Source of the DNA: Parastagonospora avenae f. sp. tritici 18332-5 | Lineage: Eukaryota; Ascomycota; Dothideomycetes; Pleosporales; Phaeosphaeriaceae | Assembly: GCA_022559985.1 (NCBI GenBank) | Contig: JAFJTR010000005.1 | Coordinates: 62,001 to 126,000 of the forward strand | Direction of reading: 5' to 3' | Length of the DNA: 64,000 bases | In this document: piece after piece, positions 24,390-36,189 of the stretch | How the letters are laid out: each line of letters begins with the position of its first letter | Position numbering within the stretch: the stretch's first letter is position 1 | Position numbers and translations under genes: made by a program | The notes under the pieces: model-generated | The model's input: only the letters and a program-made list of their open reading frames with translations | Database searches by the model: none | Told to the model about the DNA's origin: nothing

Positions 24390-24938
24390 TAATGGTCACG
24401 GGTGGGTTGTGTGATAGACATGGACAGGCTAAGAGAGGAGATAATAGATGTAATACAAGTGCCTATAAATGCAGAACAAAGGCTTCGATACTATGTGTTT
24501 ATGTGAGAAGAAGAAGGTTTCTTTCCTCCCATATATCCCACCCAATCCCCCAATCCTTCAACAATCCAGCACACCTTAAGTACGTGCTGGCGGTGCCCCC
24601 ATTTTGGCGTAGGCGTCGCGATAACCAGAATTTGGTTCGACTTGCAAGATAAACTGTGTAAGGTTTCCGAGTATCCTTTTGCTATTTTGGATTTGCCTGG
24701 AGGGTGGGTTCGAATTGGGAGGGGGAATGATCATTTTGGTGCCGTGGTGTACATCAAATACCAGTCTCACGCCTACATCCAAATATTTGAAAAAGCCGCC
24801 TGCAAGGAACAGCCAAGTATTGATAGAATATGAAAAAAAGCAGTATATACAATAAAGAAATGAATAAATATTTACAGTTCAAACCCCGACCTTTGGTCAA
24901 TCCCGTCTCGCTTCACTCCACTCACGCAGAGTGAGGAT
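24390..24938. other. Convergent spacer
   Basis: 549 bases between CCZ1 and pectin lyase stop codons; AT-rich, no gene seen. Confidence 0.4.
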
Positions 24939-26231
24939 TTAGATCTTTCCATACCCAGCAGTGTTAACGACGTTCTTAGCAGTCGAGGCAGCACCCGCGG
25001 CAGCAATGTTTTTGCCCGCGAAGCCAGCCAGGATACTCGTATCCGTACCCGTAAGCGCGCCCGAAGCACCGTACGAGTTCGCCTGGCACGCGCGCTTGAG
25101 ACCTGACTGGCACGCCGCAGTGTTCACACTGTTGAAAAGCTTTCCAGGCAGACCGGCCTGCTGCGCGGCCTTGACGTCCTGGAAGATGTTACCCTCAGCG
25201 AGGATCTTGGCGCCGCTGTCGGCTTCGAAAGCGTGCGCGCTGTTGGCGGAAAAGTAGTTGTTGACGGCGTGAAGGAGGGTGTTGCCGCCGACCTTGGGGG
25301 AGCGGCCCGAGGTATGGTGGATGTAGTTCTTCTGCAGGGTGACCATGTCGTTGCTGCCGGTGAGGTAGATGCCCCAGTAGTGGGCGCCATTGCCTGAGGA
25401 AGTCTGTAAGTGTCTGATGGAATTTGTATATGGAGTTTACGTACAGGTGGCGGACCAAGCGGTTGCGCCGTTGATTTCGCAGTTGGAGATTGTGACGCGG
25501 CCGGAGGCGTTGTTGCCGAGGACGATGTGTTGACGTGCGATGAGGTCGGTGGTTACGTGGTCGATCCAGATCATGTCGCCTGTGGGAGGTGTCAGTTTAT
25601 GCAGGGTGATGGGGGTGGAAGGTGTGGGAACATACCGCCGTCAACGGTGACTGCGTCTCCGCCCCAGACGTATTTCGGGTTGATGTCGGTGAAGCGGACA
25701 TTTTGGATGATGATGTTCTTTGCGTTGTTTGAAATGCGGATTCCCTTGCCCTTGATCACACCCTTGGCGCCCTGGCCGATGAGGGATTTGTTGGATCCAA
25801 CAGGCATGCCAGCCATACCAGCCTTGTCATATGTAATCTTGCTGACCTTAGGAGCGCTGGCTTGGTAGTTGTCACACCACTTATCCTTGTTGATGGCTTG
25901 CTGGCACTGCGAGCCAGTTCCCCATGGAGCACAGCCGGCTTCGGTTGCAGTTCCTTCAGATCCAGCAAAATCGAAGGTCTTGGTAAGAACAATGACACGG
26001 GGTTGGGAATCGGCGAGGTAGCTCTTGAGCTCTGTGATGGAGTTGGGGTAGACCGGGGCGGCATTGCCTCCTCCAGTGACGCCTGGACAGCGTTAGTGAA
26101 TCGAATTCATGTCAACCTGGACTATATCATGTACCTTTGGCGAAGCCCTCAGCAGCGCCCTTGACACCATCAGCAGCAGTGACGGTTGAAATTAAAGCTG
26201 CCAGAGCGGACACAATGATAGAAGACCTCAT
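24939..26231 (-). CDS. Secreted pectin lyase, PL1 family
   Basis: Extracellular enzyme that cleaves methyl-esterified pectin by beta-elimination during plant-tissue or litter degradation. Four exons (26135-26231, 25636-26082, 25445-25579, 24939-25393) give 377 residues. The first 19-20 residues (MRSSIIVSALAALISTVTA) form a signal peptide. The parallel beta-helix contains CAPWGTGSQCQQAINKDKWC, with cysteines placed as in Aspergillus pectin lyases. NPKYVWGGDAVTVDG, WIDHVTT and SGRSPKVGG follow; the arginine in the last is the usual catalytic base. Aromatic and charged patterns match pectin lyase better than pectate lyase, but substrate preference is inferred. Introns interrupt the gene after FAKG, VDGG and SATC and all phases close. 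Confidence 0.92.
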
Positions 26232-27305
26232 GATTGGGAACTGTTTGAAAAGAACGGATAGCGATTTTGCTGAAACGAAGAAAGGCTCTCAAAAGGAACG
26301 AATGAGCTACGGTAAAAAGGTCAAAAGAGTGGTAAGTCGAAAGCTGACTGGTGCAAGATCGATCGGTGCAGACGCCACCTTATAACACCACACCTACCAG
26401 GAGAAACGGAACGACCATCGTACCGCTATCAGTGGAGCATCGTCTTCTAGAAACAACCCACATCCACCCTCATCACCGAGCTCAAGTCACCTTCCATCCC
26501 CAACAAGCCTAGTGCAACCCAGACATATGGCAATATCATACAAAAGCACGGATAAGCCCGCGCCATCGGGCTTGGTCGAATCTTGCCATCAGCGAAGCGA
26601 ACGGAGGAATTACTTGCGCTCACCATAGCGCCTGGGATACCCGTTCCGCAGGCGTTTCAAAGACATGAACAGGATGCGTGGACGTTCCACGGTGCTATAC
26701 CTGAGGAGGTTTAGTGGGAAAACGTCTTATGCGCCTCGCGATGAAGAAGTGGTGGAAGAAATGCACGCGTGACTCGTTGTTCCATGATTCCCATGGTGAG
26801 TGTGGTGCACGGTGGGTTCGTGAGTAAGGGCGGGCGATGTTCGGGTTAGATGAAACTACTGGGGAAATGACGGGCGACGCTTCGCTGGTTTCGCGCTAAT
26901 TGGCTGGTCTGGATGGCGAAAGATGGGTCGTAAGGCGATTGCAAAGATAGCAGCGCTGCGAGAGCGAATGGAAAGACTCGTCGAACGCATGGCCGGTGGG
27001 ATTTTCGTGGAATGAAGGGGTGGAAGGGTCGCGATTGAAAACCACACAGCGCCAACAAGTTCAAAACAAGACGAATATGCCCGTAGGGCATCGAGTCACA
27101 AAACGCTCCCTCAATCAGACTCGTTAGATCCTCGGGCTATGCAATGCTAAAAAAGACGCCGCGCCAAGGCCCATATGTGAAGTGTCAGTCAGACAACGAC
27201 ACACCGGTTCCATTGTCAGATCCCGACTCCTTGTCCAAACCAGATTCCCCAGGCCTTTCCCTGATGCATGATTACCGACGAAACGCCATGCCCATAAATA
27301 TTCAT
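26232..27305. other. Intergenic, promoter of pectin lyase
   Basis: 1074 bases without a supported gene. The left part must hold the pectin lyase promoter and the right part the 3' end of the aspartic protease gene. Short antisense frames here look random. Confidence 0.4.
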
Positions 27306-28870
27306 CTATGCTAATATAAACAATGAAGACGCCGCAAAAACGGCTGCGATGGTGAGAAACGGCGCCATTGACCCTAACGCAGCTTCGCCTTTTTGCATGC
27401 CGCTCTGCCCTTGCTCTTGGGTCCCTTCGGTAGATGCCGTCGAAGGAGTTGCTGCCACGCCAGGAGATATGGCCGGTGGCGGTTGCAAAGCTCCCGCTGT
27501 CCCTACTGGTGTCAGACCCGGAGTATTTACGGTGCTTGGAGACGTTGAAGTTGCGCCGGTACTGCTTGGATTCGATGCCTCTTGTACACCCTTCACACCG
27601 AGCCCAACACGCTTCTGATCAAAATCGAATACCGAGTACACGTTTTTCAGAAACACGTCGCCCACGAGCCACTGCGAGTCCTTGAACGTTTGGCGCCCGA
27701 TGATATTGCTTCGACATAGACCGTTGTCTAGTTTCCCGCCTCGCCAATCCGCAGTGGAGATGTTGTAGACTTGCTTGTTAAAAGAGAACTGGATGATCGC
27801 AGCGGTGTCACACGGCACGCTGAAGGTCTCGGCGTCCTGCTTGTAGCCCCGGATCTGGCTGTGAATCTTGACAGCATCGGATTCGGGCATCAGGATGAAG
27901 GACGTGCCGGTGTCGATGATCGCGCTACGTCCGGTCAAACCAACTTGCACACCGTCAACGCCTGCATTCTCGATTGGGACCTCCCAGAAGCCATTGTCGT
28001 TGTCTATGATGTCGAGATAGTTGAGGTCTCCGCTGAACCTGTCCTTATTGACTTCACCAAGATTCAACTCGCCGTCCTGGGTGCCATCTCTGCCACGGCT
28101 AAGATGTATCCCGTAAAGCTTGGCGCCGATGAGCTTGTTGCTGGACAAAACATCCATGAGCTGTGGGGCATCTATACTCCCTTCAATCTTCACACCGCGT
28201 CCAATGCCAAGTATGCCGTCCATGGGGTACGATGCGAATTCCTGTGAGACTTTGGTTGCCAGTCCGAAAGTCAAGGCTGAAGAGAGGGAGCCAACATGTA
28301 GAGTATCCAAAGCGAGGGTTCCAGAGACTGAGCCGGTACCATAAGTCACGCTGAAAGGCGTATCCTGTGGCTGTTACAGCCCACAATTAGCTCAACTCAG
28401 TCAGTCTAAACTGCTAAAAATACCTTCAACGAGCTAGAATCCCCTTTGCCAAACGTATTATGCGTCTTGCACGCATCGGTCCGGCAATCCTGTCCCATAA
28501 CCCATGTGTTGCTAGCAGCAGAATCCAGCAATAGGTGGTATTCCTCCTTGCTATCTCCAATTGTGACAGCGACCATGTAACTCAGATCGCCTCCATCTTG
28601 GTCGATAGCGACGCTATTTGCCTGTTGCGGGTCGTTCGAGTTGACGATGTTGTAGGTATTCTGTCGCGTTCGGACATTCGAAGAGGAAGGGACGCGACGG
28701 ATAGGCAGGTTTATTGAGCGCAACGAAGACTTTGACTCTGGCGATTGCGGGATGGCACCGCGAGAGCGTGAGGCAGGATTGCTGTCACCGTAGTGATATG
28801 GATAGAAAGCCGTGGCTGTGGGTAATAATGCCGTGGATAATGCCAGCCATGATGATGGCGAAATATGCAT
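27306..28870 (-). CDS. Pepsin-type aspartic protease, probably GPI-anchored
   Basis: Secreted or cell-surface family A1 protease. Two exons (28424-28870, 27306-28370) give 503 residues. A signal peptide (residues 1-21) and a propeptide come first. The first active-site loop is LLLDSAASNTWV (Asp116) with DSA in place of the common DTG; the second is IIDTGTS (Asp302). The flap tyrosine is in VTYGTGSVSG. After about residue 405 the chain is a Ser/Thr/Pro-rich stalk. It ends in a hydrophobic helix (PFLTIAAVFAASSLFILA), the pattern of a GPI attachment signal. The intron can end at either of two AGs six bases apart (exon starting at 28370 or 28364), both in frame. The first AG after the branch-like GCTAAT is used here. 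Confidence 0.88.
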
Positions 28871-29971
28871 TGTACGGAGTTGGTATCGGCTTTAGAAATG
28901 CGCTTCAACACGGGCTGTAGGCGAAAAGGCCTTGTTGAGCTGATTGTTACCGCAAATTTCCTTTCCTATGCCAGAGAATTGGGATAACGAAGGTCGCGTT
29001 CGTCAGGCTTGCACACGTCGTCTCTAATCTCGGACCAGACGAAAGAGCGCAGTACTTGCACTTAATGGAGAGACAGTGGCGTAGAGACAACTCTCAACTT
29101 AAGTACTAAAAGATATACAAGAAACAAATGACGATACGACAACAGCAACGCGACCTTTCTCTCCCTAGCAATCTGTCGATGAACCAGCCTTGCGTTCTGG
29201 TCACCTCAACGAAAGGACAGAAGGGTGAAAGGAAAGAAGGGGGAGAAGCGTACAAGACTTTTCACCTTGTGACCTGCCATTTTGGACTATGCAAGCCCTG
29301 GTGGCTCGGTCCCAAACAGTGACGTCCAGATCTTGGAGCTTGACTTGATGAAGATGTGGGGAAACCCCTGACCCCTACCAAAGCCGCGGAAACGAGCGGT
29401 CTGAAACCGCTAGCGTGTGCCAGTGGTGCCAATCATCGGTTGGCATCGCAGTTTCGTGCATCGCGGACGAAAATGCGATGGCTTTAGGATCTGCTGGGCG
29501 CAGTATGCGATTGATGGGTTTGTGAATTTTTTGGCGTATCGGTGATGAAATACATTCGTTTGATGGCGGTCACATCCTTCCTGTTGTGCGACACAGGAAC
29601 ACCTTCCACAAAGAGGATGCGTTGGTTTCGGACGACGACATTAATAATTCTCAAGATGAGGCATACCTATGTTACCCATATGATTGTTGTTAAGGGCTGT
29701 TGATCACCAAATGTCAAGTTGTGGTGCGAATATCGGAACAAGAAATGTAGCTGATGGAATCAAGGGATCCAAAAATTGCTCCACACCGTCCAAATCTATG
29801 ATTACTTTCACGGGTAAGAGCATAGATAAAGTTGGTCAAGTGATAAAAATTCTCAATTACTAAACGCTTATCGTCGTGGGTATCGTCCATCATACTCGTA
29901 CAGTCATCGCAGCAACCTATCGTACAGTTCCAAACGTCAAGGGAAAGTGCTTAGAGCATCCACCTCCGCGT
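28871..29971. other. Intergenic, upstream of the aspartic protease
   Basis: 1101 bases with no supported gene. TGACGTC half-palindrome-like sequence lies near 29323. Otherwise nothing specific. Confidence 0.35.
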
Positions 29972-30389
29972 CTAGTAGACACGACGGGCATTGCGGCCAT
30001 CAGTGCCATGCATGCGGCGAGTGCCAGCAGCCTGAGTAGTAGTCAGTATACATCTTTAGAAGTAAAGTGGACGATCAACATACCTTGAGACCGGGCCTCC
30101 TGGTCAAACTTCCCCTCAACTTCATGAGAGCCCCAGACACCTTGTCTCCCATAGTTGCGTGGCGCTTGTGGTGGTGGACTGGAGCGGCAGTGGCATGTCC
30201 GTGGCGGCCGGTAGTACGGGTAGTCTTGGTTGTGGTAGTAGTGGTAGTGGTAGTAGCTGGCGCCCTGGTAGCGTGGGTGCGACGACCTCCGCCTAGAAGA
30301 CGGGTCTTGAGGCTAGGACGAGCAGTCGACCGCGTAGTGCGGGTGGTGCGGGGAGCGGCCTTAGTGCGGTAGGTGCGGCTGAGAGGCAT
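29972..30389 (-). CDS. Small basic conserved fungal protein, function unknown
   Basis: Two exons (30084-30389, 29972-30031) give 121 residues. The protein is extremely basic: an Arg/Thr-rich first half with a run of nine threonines, then HHHKRHATMGDKVSGALMKL and RPGLK. The intron falls there, and exon 2 adds AAGTRRMHGTDGRNARRVY. I recall the GDK-SGA-MKL and AAGTRRM-GTDGR motifs as recurring in short uncharacterised proteins of filamentous ascomycetes; no function is known to me. The joined tail supports the splice. With this charge it may bind nucleic acid, but that is a guess. It shares a long divergent promoter with the SDR gene. Confidence 0.75.
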
Positions 30390-31537
30390 GATTGATGATT
30401 TAAGAAGTGGTGGTAGTGGTGGTAGGTTGGTAGGTGTTGATAGGTGTTGGTAGTAGTTGTTGCAGCTGGATTTGAAGTCTCAAAGTTGTGTTTGAATGTG
30501 GTAATGAACCTTTAGCATGCGATATCACCCCGATCTTATACCTCGCCCTCCTACACAGTATCGGACCTTCTGCCAACCCTCTCGACGATAATACAGACCC
30601 TGAAAAACAAGATTCTGTGCCCTCACACGCCCATTTCTGGATATAGATCTGCTTGGGAGACAGGGGTACGTCATGCAGGGTCCGCACACACTGGCTCCTG
30701 GCGTGGCGCATGACGTGCGCCAGCGCTATCAGGATCCTGTGTGGCTGGTTTCAATCTCGAAAAAGCTTCCAGGCCACTGCTTCCTTGAGTGAGGATGGAC
30801 GTTTTACTGGGGTTGGTGGTTAGACTTGGCTGGGAGGGGCTAAGCGCCGCCGTTGACCCTGTGATGTCATAACAAGCGGAGAACCCAGAATAGCTTCAAT
30901 TCCGTCATCACTCTCGATTTCATGCTGTTCGCTTGAAATGAAGCTGGGGTATGTCGAGCCGGTTACCCGATGTCTGATATGGGGGAAAGCATGGCATTGA
31001 TGTCACAAGCCTTGACGTCGGCTCATGAATGTTCGTTGACGCGACAGTTCCAAGGTTTGCTCAAGTGAAGCTGTCAAATTCAAGACGCAAAGTAATCACA
31101 TTATATATTATCGCAGCATGCCCTTAATTCATGTGCAATAATGCCGCCCAAATATGCTTCCGTCAGCTGCGAAGGTACAGACGGGTAGGGCTGAAGTCGT
31201 TGTGGGTGGCTGGCGATGTTCGGGGGAGTATGGACCAACAGTTCGCTGGGACATCTTAACCGGGGAAAATGAGCAATCATTTTGGCAGCTCTTCATCGAC
31301 ATGATATTCGGTACTCATCATTCAACGCTGATTAGGTTCTGTTGCCGTTTGTCGTAGTTGCTCCACTTCTGCGCTCAACGATACCTCATCGTGATGTCAC
31401 AAACATGATGCTGTCAGATGAAAAGTTGTACCTCAAATTGTCTGCGAAACCGTAACAACAACAATCACACGTCACGAAATTCGACTCAGAACAGAATTCG
31501 ATACTCCTGCATATAGATTGATTTCACATACAACATC
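30390..31537. promoter_or_regulatory. Long divergent promoter with CRE-like half sites
   Basis: 1148 bases between the small basic protein gene and the SDR gene. TGACGTC is at 31013-31019, and TGATGTCA-type sequences occur near 30863, 31000 and 31392. These resemble ATF/CREB sites of fungal stress genes. Function is inferred only. Confidence 0.4.
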
Positions 31538-32482
31538 ATGTCGTCAAGCAAAGGTCAATTCGAGCAGGGTAAGCTTAACAAATGCACCGCACTTGACCAT
31601 ATCTAACACCTAAAAGGCCACCAGCCCGAGGTCCAGCACCAAAAGGTCCCTGGATGGCAGACAGTAATGGACCCTCCACCCCAAGTCGACCATCTCCCCA
31701 CCGCCGAAGGTGGCCGTGAACTCTACAAAGCCGCCGGCAAGCTGAAGGGCAAGAAAGCGCTCATCACCGGCGGCGACTCCGGAATCGGCCGCTCAATCGC
31801 CGTGCTCTACGCCATGGAGGGAGCCGACAGCTTCATCGCCTACCTACCCGAAGAAGAAGACGATGCCCAGGAGACTGTCAAGCTCGTCGAAGAGAAGGGC
31901 GCGAAGTGCTACACATACCCCACGGACCTCACCAGCCGCGACAACTGCAAGAAGGTCGTCGAAGCGGCGGTTAAACAGATGGGCGGCATTGATATTCTGG
32001 TAAACAACCACGCGTATCAGATGATGGTGGAGGACATCAAGGATCTGTCTGAGGACCAGTGGGAGCGCACGTTCAATACGAACATCCACCCGTTCTTCTA
32101 CTTGTCGAAGTACTCGCTGCCGCATATGAAGAAGGGATCGACGATCATCAACAACGCTTCTATCAACGCGTATATTGGTCGTCCGGATCTTCTCGATTAC
32201 ACCTCGACGAAGGGCGCGATTATCTCGTTCACTCGTGGTCTGTCAAATCAGTATGTTTCGCGAGGTATTCGCGTTAATGCCGTGGCTCCTGGACCTGTTT
32301 GGACGCCGCTTATTCCGGCTACGATGAATGATGAGGCGATTAAGCAGTTTACTGCGCCGATGGGAAGGCCGGCCCAGCCGAGCGAGATCGCGACTTGCTT
32401 TGTCTTCTTGGCGAGCAGTGACAGCAGCTGCATCAGTGGGCAAACTATCCATGCTAACGGTGGCACTGTTGTTAACGGTTAA
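31538..32482 (+). CDS. Short-chain dehydrogenase/reductase, general-stress type
   Basis: NAD(P)-dependent oxidoreductase of the classical SDR family. Two exons (31538-31568, 31617-32482) give 298 residues. An N-terminal extension of about 45 residues (with HLPTAEGGRELYKAAGKLKG) precedes the Rossmann core. The cofactor motif is TGGDSGIGR, the NNAG-type motif is altered to VNNHAYQ, the structural Asn is in NNASINAY, and the catalytic Tyr-Lys pair is in DYTSTKG. NAVAPGPVWTPL and SGQTIHANGG complete the fold. The extended N-terminus resembles bacterial general stress protein 39 and related fungal enzymes. The substrate is unknown. The first exon is only 31 bases. Confidence 0.9.
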
Positions 32483-32795
32483 GCGAGGATGGATGATCTA
32501 TGGGGATGAGATGGTTTCACGACTTCATGAGTGTATTATATAGAAGATACGACAATGAATCACATTTTCAGACATGCTTTGGCGTTCTTCCTGTGTTATG
32601 CAGGACTATAAGTCCATCGAGCGCTCACGATGCGAGCGTTGTTTAGAGCATAGCTACAACAGCTCCTCTAGGCTTCAAGCTTGATCCATAGCTGCGCTGA
32701 CTGAGCCGTACTCGTCCCCTGCCCCGATAGTGCAACAACGATATACGGGCATGCCCGGCGAACTTTTGCCACGCCCCGCAAAGGTATCGTTCCGC
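32483..32795. other. Convergent spacer
   Basis: 313 bases between SDR and the unknown minus-strand gene; no feature seen. Confidence 0.35.
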
Positions 32796-34048
32796 TCACT
32801 CATCCTCTGGCGCCCGGTAACCGTCAGGTCCACGCATGATCTTCTCTCGAACATCCGGACGACCCAACCAAGACACATACCACGTCGACTGGTTATGCTT
32901 GAAACGACAACGCGTGTCCCAACGGCCATCCACATTCGTATTGTGCTGCCAATACTCATCGTCAAGAGTCTTAACATTTGGCTTCGAGTGGTCCATGCAG
33001 TCAAGGCAGACCCCATCGAAGTAGCTCTCCGAAATAGTCTTGGCCTTAAGCACGACGGAGTGCCAGTCCTGGTTGCGACAGCGCTTGCAGTCGGGCACAT
33101 GCGTGTACTCGGAAGTGTCGAGGCGGTTGGTGATGTTCTGGATTGAGCTGTAGCTGATGAGATCTTCGACGGGAAAGACGTCGATCTTGGTGAGGGCGTG
33201 GAAGTAGCGGCCAACAGTTGCGTCCCAACAGGTGCAGCTCTCGGTGCCGTAGCGGAGAAGGTGGCCACACTTCTTGTAGAGACCCTTGTGGAGGCTCGTC
33301 TTGAGGCCACCGTGGGCGTGGTTGACAGGACCTGACGAATGTTAGTTGAGAATGTTTGCAGCGCATGCAGGTAGTGACTCACCGACGAACTCTCCAGGGG
33401 GAAGATGCAGGCCCCTCTGGCCTCTGAAGCCCTTTGGTGGGCGCTCCTTGACGTGTCCGACGTGATTGTAGGCGACCCACCTCGTGACGCGAGCGAACGC
33501 CAGTGCGTGATCGAAGAGTTGACACGGAAACGCGAGGCCACGTGCGGAGTCGATGTTCAACTCGACTTTCTCCATGCTGGTCGCATACCACTTTGAGAAC
33601 CACGGCTTCAGCGCATCTTTGGCAGATCCATGCTGATCGCGCTCACAGTAAGCAATCGCGTACCAGACTCCGAGCACCGATATTTTGAACAAGCCAGCTC
33701 TTCAAAACGCTTCTCATTTAGGCCTTGAAGATGGGCCAATACGACGAGCAGACCTTCGCGGTTCTCACCTTCATCGTTGCCGTGCTTGTTGCTGCCGGAG
33801 CGCTTGAGCTCGCCGCCCAGAGTGATCGCGGTTGGATCGTCGATGAGATCGATTATGGGCTGTAAATAACGAGAAGTCCTGCATATCTTGCTTGAGACGT
33901 AGATATCCGTGACATATCTAGTGCCATCTTCTTCGACTGTGCCAATGACGGTCATCGCGAGATCGCATGCTTCGGGTTCGGCCAAGATGACGTCTTGGTC
34001 TTGGACCAGCGAGACAGCGGGTGCCTTACGGTGTGTGAGGCCAGGCAT
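32796..34048 (-). CDS. Uncharacterised fungal protein with Cys-rich C-terminus
   Basis: Three exons (33769-34048, 33383-33697, 32796-33331) give 376 residues. The first exon (about 93 residues) reads like a strand-rich domain. It has faint similarity to fungal BTB/POZ proteins, which I cannot confirm. Exon 2 is aromatic rich: VLGVWYAIAYCERDQHGS, then KPWFSKWYATSM and FDHALAFARVTRWVAYNH. Exon 3 has CTCWDATVGRYFHALTKIDV. It ends with the paired cysteines CKRC and CLDC, a possible metal knuckle. The first intron (33698-33768) is needed because the two halves lie in different frames; GTGAGA and GAAGAG are its ends, and the phase then closes. No known function. Confidence 0.65.
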
Positions 34049-34886
34049 GGCTGAGTCCTGTCGCTTTCGAGTGAGCTGAAGTATTTTCAGCTGCTCGGTG
34101 AGCGTTCGTGGGCGCGACGCCGCCAAAGGAGAAGGCAAGCCTTAGTATTGCCGCTAGCAACGCGCTCTCATGTGACCATCCGGGCACATGGGCAGCTTTG
34201 TACAGTCTGGAGTCCGCAGTCAACATTGAATAAATCGAGAAGGTTTCCCGTCTCAGCGCCTGTTCGGACGAATTTGATGTTCGGATATGTTCGTCCTGAA
34301 CTGTGACTGCCTTAGGGAGATGATGCGGTGAAGTTGAGAAAGGTGAACACTTTAGATAAGCTGGCGTCCGCAAGGAAATAGGACCGGACGAAACAGAAGC
34401 TACAAGTGAGAGAGCGTGACTTTAAATGGAAGACGAGTTGTGAAGGGAGATGATTGAGGTGATATACATAGATAGAGAGATGAGACAGCATCTTGTTGAG
34501 AAGACAATGGAGCAAAGTAACCTGGGTATTATACTCGCTCATATTGGATCTATACAGCTGATGGGAGCAGAAGGCGATGCCAAGGTTAGTTCTAGAGAGA
34601 CCCGGGCATGAGTTTCTTTTTGAGAGGACATGTTCGAGCTCGACGGGTCTCAAAACGAACAACATCTCATATAGTACCAGCGCATAGATGTGGTGCTAAT
34701 TTGGGATTCACGTGCACCTTATTTGATGGAACTGTTGTGGTGTGTAGGAACGACGGATAGACTGTCGTTGGAAGAACTCGGAACTAGTCCGCGTGCAAAC
34801 CGCGCAAACACAGCCTTGCCAAGCATGGACTGATCTCGTCGTCGTTTACTTTCTCGACCTCACCACTTGCACATTACATACCAACA
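34049..34886. promoter_or_regulatory. Divergent promoter region, unknown gene and COA1
   Basis: 838 bases between outward-reading start codons. Short frames here lack features of real genes. Confidence 0.35.
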
Positions 34887-35617
34887 ATGCCTCCTCCACG
34901 GATTATATCTTCTCTACGACGAGCGCATCCTCAATCGCAAACACAATGTTTCCGCCGAGTCGCCGCATCCCGTTTCGCATCAACCACATCACCAGGACCT
35001 GATCCGTCGAAACCAGTCGTACCATGGAAAACACCCACGAGCGTCTGGTCGCCCGAGAATCTCATACCGCCCCCCAAAGATGGCGAAATCTTGCTCGAGC
35101 GACGGCCGAATCGCGCCTTACCACCGTACGTCTGCAACATATCCATGTCCATCGAAAAAAGTCAAGTACTAACGGTTATTCCAGCGTCCCGCCTCTCATA
35201 TCCCCGCAAGTCCTCAAAACCTTCCCCATATTCGTCATCGCCATGTTGATCACAACCGGCGCTTTCTTCAACTACCAAAAGCAAGAGTCTTCTGTCGTCA
35301 CTTCAACTCTCTATGCATTACGTACAAATCCTGGTGTGCGCGAGCTTCTTGGGGACGAGATTTACTTTGCAAGCAAATATCCGTGGATCAAAGGCGAGAT
35401 CAATCAAGTCCATGGGCGCATCGATATAAGGTTTTGGGTGAAGGGGACGAAGAGACAGGGAGAGGTTAGGCTGAGGTGTAGGAGACGAGGAAGAGGAGGG
35501 TTGTATGCGACGCAAGAGTGGAGTTTGACTATGAATGATGGGGAGAGGGTGGAGTTGTATGATCCAAAGGGTGATGCGATTGATCCTTTCAGTGATCCGA
35601 TTGGGGAGGATATGTAA
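34887..35617 (+). CDS. COA1: Cytochrome c oxidase assembly factor COA1
   Basis: Inner-membrane factor that acts with Shy1/Surf1 in early assembly of Cox1. Two exons (34887-35125, 35185-35617) give 223 residues. The first 35 residues are Arg/Ser/Gln-rich without acids, a mitochondrial presequence. A single membrane segment follows the intron: TFPIFVIAMLITTGAFFNY. The intermembrane-space domain reads YALRTNPGVRELLGDEIYFA, then WIKGEINQVHGRIDIRFWVKG and ATQEWSLTMNDG, which is the COA1/TIM21-like pattern. The intron sits just before the membrane segment and its phase closes. The tail is acidic. Confidence 0.88.
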
Positions 35618-36189
35618 GTGGTGGAGCAAAGGCAGACATGATATTAGATCGCGGGAATTTTCGAAATTCCGGGTCAGGTACGAAGGCGCAAGGTGCAGCT
35701 TGAGCTAGGGGAGGCTATCATAGGCCTTGTAAACCATGTACATACATAGATCTGTACAATATCACATCATGACCAAAGCATCAAAAGAGGCGCAGATTGT
35801 GGTTTTTTAACATCCACTGTCTGCTCATCGATATAACAGCGTGCTGCACTTGACATATGCGCATAGCAATAAGGAATTATGTAGAAGAAATGTGAACAGG
35901 AAAATCGCATGGTAGACCGGACTGACTCTTGGTGGATGAAATGCGACTCTCCGATAACGCACCCTTGTCTCGAACCTTGGCGATATGACGCTTTCCTACC
36001 TAAACTTTTCCGCACACAACATCCAACACACCTTCGTGGGTTCGAACTTTGATAGCGAAGTTTCATCCGCTTATTCTTCTCTCCAAGATTAAGTAATCCT
36101 CTTCGCTATACCAGACCTACCACGGCATCAATCGCTCCCCAACTCTGCGCCCTCCAACCCCACCACCCCGCCGCCGCGGTCCCCCCAAA
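35618..36189. promoter_or_regulatory. CIA1 promoter
   Basis: 572 bases. The last 60 bases before the ATG at 36190 are strongly C-rich. No gene is supported. Confidence 0.4.
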
